NCBI GenBank assembly: GCA_964035545.1 | Contig: OZ037767.1 | Span: forward strand, 22,983,128-23,047,127 | Source of the DNA: Bugula neritina | Taxonomy: Eukaryota; Bryozoa; Gymnolaemata; Cheilostomatida; Bugulidae | Length of the DNA stretch: 64,000 nucleotides | Direction: 5' to 3' | Shown: positions 22,898-36,826 of the stretch, one piece after another | How positions within the stretch are numbered: the stretch's first letter is position 1 | Layout: every line of letters begins with the position of its first letter | Translations under genes and position numbers: made by a program | Notes under the pieces: generated by a model | Told to the model about the DNA's origin: nothing | Databases searched by the model: none | What the model saw: only the letters and a program-made list of their open reading frames with translations

Positions 22898-24527
22898 TTA
22901 ATGAGATATTTCTAAGACTTGAGTTGACAGAAGTGGAAGTGACTTGGTTTCTGAAGTGGCAGAGTTGAGGGAGGACGTGGGGGACAGTTGGTGAGACAGA
23001 CGGCTCATTCTTAGCATACTATTTATTGAGTCAGCATTGCTATATGATGACATCAAGTCAGCAGGCATTGGCAGTGGCATTCTGGGTAAAAAAGGAGCTT
23101 TAATTAAGAGACAGCGAGTACAGACGCAGAAGAAATCTCCGGTACAGACGTGGCTCAGCATTGGGAGAGTATTGGTGACTGATTTAGTAGCTGCTCCAGA
23201 GAATGCAGTAGGAGAGGGTACTTTGGACACCCTCAATACATCAGCTTGTTGATTAGAATTCAAGTCTGTTATCTGAAAAGTTGACAACGGAACATTATAA
23301 ATATGGCAGGTGAGAAGATAAGTGTTAACTGATATATGATTACTTAACGTGAATAATGTCTTTGTAGGAAGAATAATATCTAGTCTGGAATATTTAGATT
23401 AAAATACAAAAAATACAGAAAGACCAGCTTTCAAAACACTAAAATAGAAAGCACTAAATTCCACCTGTTTTTACTTATTTTGAGAGTTTTGTTATATGAT
23501 TTACACAATATAGCACTTATACTTTGTGTACAATGCACCAGCATAAAATAGCTACATAAAATAAAGCATAGTAATACAATTATTATATCTACTAATATTA
23601 TGCATAGAGTTATAAAATATGCAATAGGATAACTTATTAAAGCTAATAATAATTTATAATAAATTATAATTAATAAGCAAATTGTAAATAGAAAGCTGCA
23701 CTCACCATTTTCTGCATTTCTTCAACACTTTTCTGTAGAGACAAGATGTAGTTCCTGGCTAAGACCATCGTAGATATTTTAGAAAGTTTACGTACAGACG
23801 GGTTTTTGCTGTATGGCATTACTTCACGCAGGCTGTCTAGAGCATGGTTTAGATCATGCATTCTCTGTCTCTCTCTAGCATTAACCTATCAGGAGAAGTG
23901 TAACATAACTATCAACCAATCAACAAACAAATTGCACCTAACTGCTAAAAACATGAAACAATTACAAGTTTACGATGTAAAAGACACAGGAATATTAAAA
24001 TAAGTTCAATAGAGAATAATTTAACATGCAGCAAGTTTATGTGTGAAACAATTGACTATATAATAAATGCAACAGTGAAAGCTGAGACTTTTCACTGTTA
24101 TACATTGAGTTGATATTTACCTTCAGTCTGAGATCGTGAAGCTCTTCATCACCAAGTTCTTTACTGGAGACAGATGAACAGTTTGAGACGCTGCTAGTAC
24201 GCTTCTTAACATTTCTGACATAAGGAACACCATATGTATTCTGTCTCTAAAATTATTAGAATGTTGTGTAAATTTGCTTTTTTAGATACATTTAGTTATA
24301 TATATATGAATAATATATAATGTACAAAATGCAATAACTAACAAAATATTTAAATTTAGCCATATATAACAGTATTAAATAGCAAAAATTTGTTTTCAAC
24401 AAAATCAGTGTTTTAATGTATCCTCTAGAATTACTGCTAAGCTACACACCATAAAATGGAAAACATTTAAACATTATCACTCTAAAAAACTTACTTCAAT
24501 ACTGTTTTTTGTAAGTCTGTCTGCCAT
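22898..24527 (-). CDS. Olig/bHLHe22-group basic helix-loop-helix transcription factor
   Basis: Four exons read on the minus strand: 24527-24495, 24246-24121, 23885-23706, 23272-22898 (TAA), all phase 0, giving 237 residues. The bHLH occupies residues about 54-113. The basic region is [16 protein letters not shown], helix 1 continues DSLREVMPY, and the loop and helix 2 are [20 protein letters not shown]. This is the diagnostic Olig, bHLHe22/23 and Drosophila Oli arrangement; vertebrate members act as DNA-binding regulators of neural and glial fate. LREVMPY and ARNYIL resemble Olig, whereas NARER resembles bHLHe22/23, so the subfamily is left open. The C-terminal 124 residues are Ser/Leu-rich with no recognised repressor motif. 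Introns fall exactly before and after the bHLH exon. The start ATG is the only one in the short first exon and follows a TATA box by about 85 bases. Confidence 0.88.
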
Positions 24528-24610
24528 TTTCTTAAAAACCTAAATATATAAATAAAAACTTTGCACGCAGTAAATTATTGAAGTTTGTGGAACATCACAT
24601 CAGAGTCGTG

Positions 24611-24620
24611 CTTTATATAG
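24611..24620 (-). promoter_or_regulatory. TATA box of the bHLH gene
   Basis: Read on the minus strand the sequence is CTATATAAAG, a near-consensus TATA box, 84-93 bases upstream of the bHLH start codon. That predicts transcription from about 24585 with a 5' untranslated region of about 60 bases. The agreement of TATA position and first exon supports the gene model. Confidence 0.6.
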
Positions 24621-25084
24621 GAGAGAGAACATGAAGGGCGTGCCTTAGTGTCAAGTCCCAAGTATAGCCTGGGGTAACAAGGTTGTTATGAGATATGTTG
24701 GTTTCTTTATGGGCACACTAGATGAATGGATACTCAAAGCTTGTGATGCTAATCCAAGCTCTTAGATCTGTAATCACATTCAAAGTACCACAATACAATT
24801 AATAAAATACTGAATTGCTCATCAGCTACTTGTACCTACAAAGAGCAGTGGTAAATATACTGGAAAGTGTTATATACAACCACAAAGCTTTACAAAAAGC
24901 ATGTTATTGGTGTGCTGTGCCAGCCACTGAGTGTCGTATATAGTAGGTTGAATAATAAATATGTCACAAAATATATTGCAAATAAGCGTGTTTACTTAAA
25001 ATTCTAGTTTAAACTATACATTATATAATAAAAATTTGTGTAACTAACAATAACATTTTAACGTTTATATTATTACATGCATAT

Positions 25085-26012
<928 letters not shown>

Positions 26013-26046
26013 ATTTATAATCAAATTGCTAGCTTGTAAAGATATA

Positions 26047-26074
26047 TTTAAATATATATATATATATATATATG
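26047..26074. repeat. Short (TA)n microsatellite
   Basis: About 28 bp of TA just outside the right arm of the foldback element, mirroring the long AT run at its left edge. Confidence 0.9.
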
Positions 26075-26689
26075 ATTTTTTACTGCGTATGTTAATGTTT
26101 ATTATATACCATTTCTACCAAAGAGGTACCCATTCTATTGACCCTGCTGAAGGAGTTTAAAACACTTGCAAGAATCACTTTTCCTTTTAAGGATTTATTT
26201 GAAACTTTGCATACTCCTTTGTTATGAAAAATATTGCCAAATCCAATTGCCTTGATAAAGAGAACGTAACATATTTTTACCTATCTCACTTACGTTTAGG
26301 CTATGAATATTCATTATAGGCTGACTATTCATTCAGCAGGTGCCATGTTGGCATCAGGATTAGCAGCAGATGACATGATGCACATTTACTTGCGGCAAGA
26401 AACAGCCCAACCTTAAGCAAATTGTGTACAAACTTGTGGCACATCTGTCAGCAGTGGATGGTGCTTGAAGTGAGTGCTAAGTTATTTAGCGGAGCGTGCC
26501 GTGTGTACATGTGTCGACTTGCCTACAGCTAAAACCAGTGCTTTGGTGTTGAGACATCAAAAACATGATAGTTCAAAGCGAGTGAATAAAGATGATGGGT
26601 TGACAGAGTGAATAATTGCTGTCGCCTCCATCACTTGAGCATCTGACTTTGACAAATGACTTTGTTGTGTACATTGTGTGTGCTCACTA

Positions 26690-27075
26690 TTATTAGTGTA
26701 ACATATATTGTATTATAGTGTAACATGTAATATATCATAGTGTGATATATAATATATAATTATAGTGTAGAATATAATGTTATAGTGCAACATATTGGTA
26801 TAATGTATTATAGAGAAACATATAATGTATTTTAGTGTAGAATTGTATATATTGTAGGCCTATATGTTATGTTATATTATGTATTATAGTGCAACGTATT
26901 AATAAAATATATTATAGTGGGATATATATTATAGTGCAATGCATAATATATACTTTACACTGTATTATATGTTATAGTGTAGAATATATAAGCATATGAT
27001 AGAGTGGTGTATCACATATTATAATGTAGTATAGTATGGCATAAAATGTGTTATAGTGTGACACAAAGTATTAAT
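26690..27075. repeat. Degenerate TATAGTGTAACATATAAT tandem DNA
   Basis: Repeated variants of ATTATAGTG(T/C)AACATAT with irregular spacing of 20-35 bp run for nearly 400 bp. It looks like an old, decayed minisatellite. Confidence 0.7.
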
Positions 27076-29329
27076 ATATTATTGCAGAAAGATCCAATGA
27101 ACAATATTTTGCACATCACTTATTCAAAATCCACTTAAGTACTAAAATTGTATATTCTGCAACAGAGAAGTTTTGGGTCCCTCTACATTCGAATGTTTGT
27201 GTAGAATATACAGCTATAAAAACTTGCCATCAAAATAATTAACAAGTACATTTGATAACTGGTAAGGCATTTAAAAGAGATATTTTCTTGCTGGTATTCA
27301 ATAGGAAAAAAAGACACACTTAATAAATTGTGCTTAGAGTGTAAGTATGTGGGTTCGAGCTGTTAAGTTATTCAAAGTACATCAGTTTTAAGATGATGCC
27401 TAATTATCAAAATAATACACCATATTCAAAAGATTACGGTTTTATAAACACCGATATTGAAAATTACCAGATTTTAATTATTACAAAATCTAAAAGATCA
27501 CATCTACTATATTAGTTTATTATAAACTTGATGTGCAGCAACTAATGTATATCTTAAATTTAATGCCAAACTCTAATGTTGATGAAAAACTAATATATAT
27601 TTCTTATTAAATTATGAAGAAGACTATGAAAAACCCTATCAAGTATAATTAATTTATTGCTTTTAAATGGTCTGGTGTATTAAAAGTAAATATATAATAA
27701 GCACTGTGTGATAATAAACTAGCTATTAAAAATAACTATGCTGTAATGTGGTTCAATTGTTATAAAGCCAAAAACCTAAAGTGGAATTTATGCATAACTG
27801 TTCAACTATGTGTCTTATATACTGTAATATTTCCTACAACTTCAAATAAATTATTGATGCTAGAAAAAATCATCATTTTATGAAAAGCGTATATAAAAGG
27901 CATTATTTAGTAGTACTAAGGGTTGAAGAGAATAAAAAGTAACTACATAGAATATATTAGGCAGATTTGTGAGCCAATCACATTAATGCTTTAATCGTTA
28001 CTTTAAAATGACTCTATAAAGACATTTTACTTATTGGAGAGTTATGCTCTCTCATATTGTAGAACATCTTTGCCCGAAATCTCCAACACACAGTGTAGAC
28101 ATCCTCTAATACTAAATATCTGCAATGTTTCTAAATGCATTAGCAGCATTACTGTTTACTGTTTGGTAATAATGTCAACTTAGAGAATAAAAAGCTGGTG
28201 TTCTTATAAAATAAACTACCCGTGTTCTGTGAAGTTTAGTAAGTCAGAAGTTTAATTTATATATTCATTATGTTGTTGTCACAGCGCGATGTATTATATG
28301 CAATGCGTATGTGGGGGGGGGGGAGGGAGTTTCCTAGCTGTGATCACATGATCTGATAAGTCTGAGATACAAACACATCACCCTAGGGCCTAGACTTTAT
28401 AGTAAACCTGCCTTAACAAATTAGAGGACATAACTTCAAAGGAAAAAATTTAAGTCAGAAGAAGTAGGGTTGGCAGTATAAGATGACTTGTATATATTAT
28501 AAAGATATATGATCAGGAGAAACTCTTTTACAGTGCATAAAGTTTTAGAGAGATCAGTTTTAGGTGAAGACATCAAAACTAATCAACTAAAATATAAGTT
28601 TGGTTATTTATAAACTTGTCACTCTATTTTTAATAATTATAGTCCTTGTAATGTTTATAAAACTTCAGAACTTCTGTAATACTCTTAATCTCAGAATTCT
28701 TTTTAAATGCTATAGCATATTTGTAATTGTGTATACTATTTTCTATGTTATAACTTTGTTATTCTCGTTGCAATTCAGAAATTGCATAGTACCTACTACA
28801 CTATCCACTCCCTGTATATAACATTATGGCAGCAGTGCTGTATTGCTAAGGTAGAAGTCCTGTATAGAATAGTACCAAACTATCCACTTCTGTTATGAAC
28901 TACAAGGCTGTATTTGAAAACTTAGACCTAACAAGAGAAATACATGTGAGGTGGAAACATGAGATAAAGAAGTCAATTGGCTCAGTATAAATATGTATTC
29001 AAACAACATACTGCATTGCTTGGAGAAAAATTAGAGTAAAAGTAAAATCGAAAGTTCAAAAAATAAAAATATTATAAACTAAAAATCTTCTACAATAATT
29101 AATTTAAATCGCATATTAATAAATTAAAATGTTGATAAATTACAATACTAAAAAGATAAAGCAGGATAGAATCATTTTAAAAACAGTAATACTTCAGAGT
29201 AAATAGCAAAAAAATAATGTAGCTGGAAATAGCCATTTCTAATTATTAGATGCTTTCACTACGTTAGTTATATTTACTAATTTCTGCAGAAATAAAAGTA
29301 GTTGAATAAAACAGCAAAGCTACAGCTTG

Positions 29330-29548
29330 ACGTTACCATGGTACTACGAGCTCTACATGGTACTATGAGCTCTACATGTTACCATGGTACTATGAGCTCT
29401 ACATGGTACTATGAGCTCTACATGTTACCATGGTACTATGAGCTCTACATGGTACCATGGTACTATGAGCTCTACATGTTACCATGGTACTATGAGCTCT
29501 ACATGTTACCATGGTACTATGAGCTCTACATGTTACCATGGTACTATG
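29330..29548. repeat. 19/27-bp minisatellite rich in 6-10 bp palindromes
   Basis: The unit is GGTACTATGAGCTCTACAT, optionally followed by GTTACCAT. Short (19) and long (27) forms alternate at the left and the long form dominates at the right. At each junction TACCATGGTA is a perfect palindrome, and each unit also contains GAGCTC. The open frame through it is a repeat artefact. Confidence 0.93.
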
Positions 29549-29739
29549 GCATTTATTCTAACGGTCTCCCTGATGTCTAAATGTCTTGTGATCTCTAAGT
29601 TTTAGAAGGATCGTCTGTAGTTGGCTCTAAGGAAGAGCTCTTTGTGATTTTACTGATACTTTTTATAGGTAATTCTATAACAGTTATAGATCATGAATAA
29701 CTGATGAGGAAAAACAAATTAAATAATTGAAAATATATA

Positions 29740-29745
29740 TTTATT
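29740..29745 (-). terminator. Candidate polyadenylation signal of the Nudix gene
   Basis: AATAAA on the minus strand lies about 285 bases after the stop codon, in AT-rich DNA. Chance occurrence is quite possible. Confidence 0.35.
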
Positions 29746-30028
29746 GCTAAAAACAATATAAAATCTAATAGATAAAGAATTGTAAATCAATTTTAAATTA
29801 AACATGACAGCAAATAGGCAATTCCGTTGAGTGGACCTTATTTGTAACCCAGAGTTTATCATGATGAAAAAACAGCATAGCATGTTGAGCATCTGTGTGA
29901 ATAAACAGAGTAAATATACCTGTAAACAGTAACCTAGGTGTACTACTCTGTGATGTATAATACTGCAACAACCTTATATAACATTATATCACAGTTAATA
30001 CTAGAATATTCCTAAACACTATATCAAA

Positions 30029-32984
30029 CTATTTCTTTCGAGTTGCTAGGCCTATAGTTCGAGGGTGAGTCAGTTTGTTCGTATACATACCAGGGGCTAT
30101 TAGATTCAATGTTTGGTGCAACATGATGGCTGTTAAACCCCAAATCTTATGCTCTCCGCCAAGAAACACTGGGGTGGTATATCCATTGCCCGGAGAAGTG
30201 AATGTAGTCTGTGCAAAATTCTTAGCTGAGCATAAAGACAGAATGTCTCTTGTGAAAACACACTCAACCTAAAGCAAAGATCACAGCAACTACTGTATTA
30301 TCTTCATTAGGAAATGGGGTGATACAGCATATTAAGTATATCAACAGGCACAACATCAATTACAGTGCTCTCTCCATATCTCACTAAGCTTTGGGTCCCG
30401 AAACCTCCATTCATGACATAGTGGAATACCAGATTTAACTCACGGATCTGTTAAATTCGACCGTTTTGTCCCTACACACATACGTAAGCCACACTGGAGT
30501 CCAAGCTCTTCTCATGAGAAATGGGACCGTGAGATATAAAGGAAGCGCTGTATTTATATTTCACAGACAAAGTTTTGGAACGGAAATAACGTTTATTTAA
30601 AATAAATCTCAACCAAATTTTATAGAGTAGGGTTTGATAAAAGAATGCTACAATATCCAGAGTGTAATATACAACGCACAAGTATTTACTTTGCATTGTG
30701 GAAAATATACTGTCATAGTCAGTGCCCAAGGCTTACCTCATCATAGTTGATGTCAAAATTGTTGACGTCGATTTTTCCTATATTTGCGAGTATTGGAGTA
30801 ATTTCAACATCACCTTTCTACAAGAGAATACAGGAGGGAATGATATCAAGGACTAGGTAGAACTAATCAGATAGTATATGCAAAATAAGAGAAAGGTGTA
30901 CATGTAGTGAATACAGGTAAATACAAAAGAAGATAAATAAAGCAGATAAAAGTTTGAACTTTGACCTTGGTGACTGCTGACCTGCTTTTTCACAAATCTC
31001 AAGATTTTAAAGTTTTTCACACATAGAGTCAGTGTGTTAAAGTTGAAAACTCCACAGAAGGTTAAATAGCTGAGCCATTTGTTAAAACTCCCATTATATT
31101 TAGACCTTCAACAGAAAGTTTTGGGTTCCAAAACAAATTAAATTAAAATTTTCATGGAACATAAAGGAAAAATATAAGAATACTTTGTTGACCTCTAATC
31201 TTATAAATGTGAAACGTCATATAAATATTTGGTTGCTACAATATTCTATCATTTAAAAATTATGTATTCTTTGTTTTATTCTGTCACACTATTTAATGCT
31301 CTGTAGACTGCGTACTACACACTCTTCATGATGAATGCCACTCAGTGTCAGGAAGTAGCTAATGCAGTGCCTCTATTCTTGCATTTTCTGCCATCACATG
31401 GTAATAGTACAATAATCCAACACACTCTCCTAATGATCTAAGGCTATCTATCACTGGCTTTCTAAATACTCAACTTACAGAATAGGGGATGGGTAACATC
31501 CTGCCCCACACATCTACATCAGACATGTTCAGCCCTAATTCCTCTTCACTTTCTCTCAATGCCGTCTCAATACAACTGTTATCTCCGTCACTGGCCATAC
31601 CTCCAGGGAAACTGAAAACACCAATAGACATCTATAACAAGTGTAAAACATGAAGACATGAATAACAAGTGTAAAATATGCAGATGAAAAGCTGATTTGA
31701 ATAAAATGCGAGCTTCTACTCAACAGTAGTTACGATAGACTGACAAAGAATAGTTGTTAACTTGCTAGTTTGTGGCGCAGCAAAATACATGCATATTTAG
31801 AATTACAACCAAGGCTATTTGTGTATACGCATGGGTGCAAGTAAGCCACTCGACCAAAACAGCATGAGGCTAGATGGTACAAAATACTAATTCAAAGAGT
31901 ACTACGGCAATAGAAGAATAACCGAGAAAAACACCAAACTGCATCCTTACCTGACCTGAGCTGCGTGTTTCTTCAGTTTGTTGGACCTTAGGGTAAAGAC
32001 AATGGACGGTTGGCAGTCCACGAAGCATAGAGGTATAAGTACTGCCGCCTGCTTTGTTAGCGAATTATTTGTGCTCCTTTGACTATGTTTTACTGATTTT
32101 TCCAATGCATTCAACTAAAATAAGAAGATGATTACTATACACCTAACAACTTGACACAAAGACAATAAAAATCGTCTGAAATATAAAACAAGTATAAGCA
32201 AAACCTGAATTACTACACAAAAATTTAGATTTATTAAACTTATAAGTAAAGGTTTTCTACATGTATGTAGCAGATGTGCTAGAAATTTCGCATCATTGTG
32301 GTAAATTTTTAAAGAGTAAAAAAACAGTGTATGATTATCAACAATGTTTTTCATAGTATTTCAAATTCACTGAAAACTAAGGAAAAAACTTACTTGCGCT
32401 TTACATCTCTTTTTATTCTGTTCGGAAAGAATATTAATCTGATCAACAGACCCACCAGCTTTCCTTATTGACGCTAGTAACTGTAACAAATACAGATGTA
32501 CAGATGGAATGTGCTAGAACATAACTTGCAATATGATGGTAACGGGCATCCTTCTGTGTGACATGGCAGTAAAAATAAAAACATCTATGACATAAAAATG
32601 TAATATTAGAAATAATGAGATTTACAAAATATGTGTAATTTTTAGACAATGTAGCCAATAAAATACAAACATAATGAAACATTTTAGTATGCACTCTATG
32701 AGCAGTCAAAACAAATACATTCTGTGTTGATAAAGTAACAGGCTTGTCTCAAAAACCTAATATATTACTTTTTTTTAATAAATTTGAAAGTATAACTGAC
32801 AAGCGACTAATAAACACTAACGAAACTAATTTCATTATTGCAGATTAAAATTAGGGTAACACATTTAATCGACTATAAAAGTATGCAGAGGATTAACATA
32901 AATGGGAAAGTTATAATAGTTATACATAATACTTACTTTGAGTTCGAAAAGTTTTTTAGAAGAGTGGTTTATTAGAGATGCCAT
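30029..32984 (-). CDS. Nudix coenzyme A diphosphatase, NUDT7/NUDT8 type
   Basis: Six exons on the minus strand: 32984-32937, 32480-32394, 32114-31951, 31611-31479, 30817-30737, 30268-30029 (TAG), giving 250 residues. The enzyme is expected to hydrolyse coenzyme A and acyl-CoA to 3',5'-ADP and (acyl-)phosphopantetheine. A CoA-specific signature precedes the Nudix box: FTLRS, then KLKKHAAQVSFPGG at residues about 83-104. The Nudix box follows (GGM, then ETALRESEEELGL, about residues 103-127) with the metal-binding REsEEE core. A downstream KGDVEITPIL and an IWGLTAIMLHQTL helix are typical of the family. The last residues are TRKK, so there is no peroxisomal SKL-type tail, which fits NUDT8 better than NUDT7. 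An N-terminal mitochondrial leader is possible but not obvious. Length matches the family. Confidence 0.9.
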
Positions 32985-35968
32985 ACTGTAGGTCTTGAGT
33001 TCTTTCTCTTTGAAAAACTACCCCCTCATCTGAAATGTAAACAAAGTCAATAAAAGCTATTCTAGGTGCACACCAACACTGTTTGCTACTTTTCAGCATC
33101 TAAAAAAGATCTGGTCCAGTAGTTGAGGTGCTAACCCAGCATAAAACATGTTAAACAGTGTTGGGAGAATAATCCTTAGTAGAATCTAATAAATGGCATC
33201 TATAAATTTGTTTTGTAGTGATGCTATATTTTTATGAAAATCATAGCTGTCATTTAAAATTAAAGCATCATAAATATTGTTATGTTGCTACATGGAGCTG
33301 ACTATGATGCATTTAACTAATAATAGTAAGACAGATGTTAGACTCAGGAGCTATTGGCTAAAATTATTCATACTGAGTCTGACTTAATAAAATAGCTTTA
33401 CTTACAAATCAATTTGACTCTAGAATTAGTTGACTCATGGTAACACTGATAGTGATAGTAGACATAAAACACATACTTACACATAGTCCTACTGATACAA
33501 ATACTCATACTCATAGTGATACTCATAGACTTATATTAATAGCCAAAGCCAAAGGCTATTACTATTAGTATTAGTATTAATATTACTATCACTATGTCAC
33601 CAACTTAGATCTAGTATTTCTATTACTATTAGTATTAGTATTAGCAAATCACTCAAAATAAATGCACTACTAGTAGTAGTATCAGCATGAGTAGCATTAG
33701 ATTAGTATTATTAATGTCTAATTTAGACTAGTAGTACTAGTATTACTATTTTTGCATTTGTTAGTAACACTAACTGTATAACACTTACTATTAGTATTAC
33801 TATTTGTAATTGATTCAGTATAGCATTAAGTTTAACTTAAACCTAACGTGATTAACCATAACTTATAAGATTAACTTTAAGTATAAGTATTACTTTAATT
33901 TAAACAGTTAACTTAAAACTACGTAAAACCATAAGTATAAGTATAACCATAACATTAAGTTATACTTATAGTCATACTGTGACTGTCATACTCATAGTGA
34001 TTAACTTTAAGTTAAAGTGAATAACTTCAAGTTTAACAATAACTGTCAGTGTCTAAGATTAAGTTAAAGTATTATATTTATTACTAAGTTCTATTTTAAC
34101 AAACGATTTAACAACTGTGCGGTTCATTAGTTGAAAATGTGCAAGAAAAGTTTTTCCGTGCAGAAAAAAATTTGCCTACCTCACGTAAATCCCAATAATT
34201 AGTAATCTTCAACGTCAGCTGTACATAAATTTTTAAAAACGGAAACGTGTTTGTTTATATCTGAAAGCGAGGCAAACGGAAAAGTCTGCAAGTTCATTGG
34301 TTAGTTTTTTATTAGTAAATATTGTCATAAACACGTTGGCTCAAAGTACCCAATTCTAAGTTCTCACAAATTTCAAAAGATTCATGATCATCAAAACAGC
34401 TTTTTAAAGTTGATAATCATTGTCCATAATAATCACTTATGAACATGTGCATTGTGCAAACCCAAACCAAAGCTCTTTGCTGCTGAGACCTCAACCCACT
34501 AGTTGAGAACACAACTCCAGTAATCTGTCTAGCCTGCTCTAACTCAGATAGATGCTTTCACTATTTAAGTGTAGGAAAAGTTGACAGAATAAAATATAAA
34601 AGCAAAACTCACATATTTTATTGCTGGAGGTTCTTTGTCTGTAGGGCGGGTGGATGTGACACTCTATGTAGGTGGGTATAAATGGGTTAACAAGTGAAGT
34701 ACCATTATTTTAATAAGTCCATTGCACTGTAAATTGCGTTTCACATCAAATAGTAGCACTCAGTTGTAAACTAAATCAACTGTTGCATAATAATAAAAAG
34801 CATTTTCAAGGAGCTAAATTAGTGCAACTTTAGGTACATTGTCATAATTCAAGCCCAGTAACTACACAGCAGCAAGAAGCAACATTTCTAGAAAATTAGT
34901 CCTGTGTATACAACTGACAAACATTTGGTGCCAACTTTGACTAGGCCCAGGTTTTCAATTAAGTTTCACTTGGAACAATTTTTTTTATTTCCTATCATGA
35001 TGATTAAGTGTTGTGACTATAATTTGCTAGTTAGTTGGTGTGCACTTGCTCTTTTGCTTTCGAACTGCTCTCAAAGCAGTATAATACACACTTAATAGAA
35101 ATAATGTTACATAATGTAGCGCAGCATAATTACTTTTATTAATTATATGTGTTACAATTTGCATATTATATACATTTGAATAATAGCACCACCATGACAG
35201 GCATAAAAACTATATCAAATATGTACACAGCATACATACCGTCCTATATACACTTAAAAATACAATAAATTATCTCATAAAAACTGACCAAATTTGAAAG
35301 TACAGCGGCGTAGGTACACTAAAATATCTAGGGTATACTATACAGACTGTTGAGCACATAGGTAGAAAGAGTATGCACAACTAATTGGAGTCGAGGAGCA
35401 ATACAAGTATTGAATATCATGCACAGCAATAAACAATGTACTGAAATTGAGTGCTGTAAAATATACAAGGTAAATAAAATTAAAATAACACAAATATGCG
35501 ACTATAACATAAAACAAAATACTCTTATATTGAAATATAATGCCATTTTGAATGAACACCATAAATAACATCTGATAGGAACAACCTGATATTTGTCAAA
35601 CACTACAAGAGAAAAATGGAGATCAACTTTGCAAACAAAGTGAGAGAGAACTGTAGGATTGCTTTGAGGAAACAGGAAAAGAGTTGGGAAGAAAATGATT
35701 ATTTTAGAAAAAAAATCAAAAAAACTTAAATTTTGAAAATGGTCAGACAACCCAGCCATAGTTGCTTCGCCAGAATAGAAATATCAGCTTAGTGAGGTCA
35801 CAATATGTACGGATAGTATGTACATGTGTCAGTATATGTCAGTATGTCTCAGGACGTGTCAGCAGGTGTACCCACGTATTCCAATGTGCCAACAGGTGTC
35901 AGCATGTAGACACATGTGCCAACAGGTGTCAGCATGTGCCAGCATATGTATACATGCCGCTGTTGTCT
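32985..35968. other. Non-coding interval between Nudix gene and REV3L
   Basis: The Nudix promoter and first untranslated sequence should lie at the left end, and the REV3L 3' untranslated region at the right end; a minus-strand AATAAA is at 35135-35140. A 600-bp cryptically simple stretch lies at about 33480-34085. A short repeated GTCAGCATGTG/GTGCCAACAG motif lies at about 35826-35955, next to the REV3L stop. No gene was seen. Confidence 0.6.
33480..34085. repeat. Cryptically simple ACTATTAGTATT / TTAACTTTAAGT region
   Basis: First ATTACTATTAGTATTAGTATT trinucleotide-like sequence, then scrambled TTAAGTTTAACTT, TAAGTATAAGTAT and CATAACTTA words on both strands. There is no fixed period, which is consistent with slippage-derived simple DNA. 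Confidence 0.7.
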
Positions 35969-36826
35969 TTAGTAGTTGTTTATTCTACTCAGATACTTGT
36001 CACAGAGGGCTGTTGAGAGTGTGCGCTGTTTCTGTAGCTGAGACTTCTTGTACTGTACAGGGCAGTCTAAGGACGTGCAAGGGACACGCCCGCCTGTTGA
36101 AACTTTAGCACAGGTTCTACACAACTACAAGATACAAAACATAAACTACACATTAAAATGCACATTACATAAACTACACAACTACATAGATTAAATAGAA
36201 AATATTTGCAGATAAAATTTTGATGAATATTAGAAAAGGGCATTATTTTTGTCAATTTACAAAATATATTAGCAAAAAAATTCCTTTCTTCAACTTGGAG
36301 GTGTAAACATAAGGTTACAGAAGGATTTGAGGTATACACATACTTTCTATTAACTACATGTACACTGAGTTTGTCTAGAAGTTGATTTTGGAGTTTGTAA
36401 ATTGTTGTGTTTCAAACGGGTGTATTGATCATAAAATAATTTACAATGAAAACAGTAGAAGTGTTACCACCTTATATATTAACTTGCACAGAAAAGCTGA
36501 TATAGCTGTATATAAATAAACAAAATAAGCGCTGAAGCTAACATGAAAAAGCCATTACATCTTTTAGATTTATGCAATGTCATGCTATAACATAAATTAT
36601 GTTAAAACTCATTGAAATATTTACCATTCTTTACTTATTTACTTACCTGTTCCATAGAATGTTCTAGATGAAGTTGTCTACCCACAATGCTGTTCATTAT
36701 CACAACTGTAGCCTGAGAACCTGCGGTGAGACACTTGCGGCAGATATTGGCTTGGAAACCAGATTCGCACACAAGACACTTAGCAGATCGGAAGTATTGG
36801 GAGAGAGTGCTCTGCAACAGTATGAT
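35969..36826 (-). other. REV3L: REV3L C-terminal CysA and CysB exons
   Basis: The exon 36826-36647 carries CysA, CLVC then ICRKC. The last exon 36124-35969 carries CysB, LCRTC then VPCTSLDCPV. In family-B polymerases CysB holds a [4Fe-4S] cluster and docks POLD2/POLD3. All eight cysteines are present. The linker between the motifs is about three residues shorter than in human. Confidence 0.88.
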
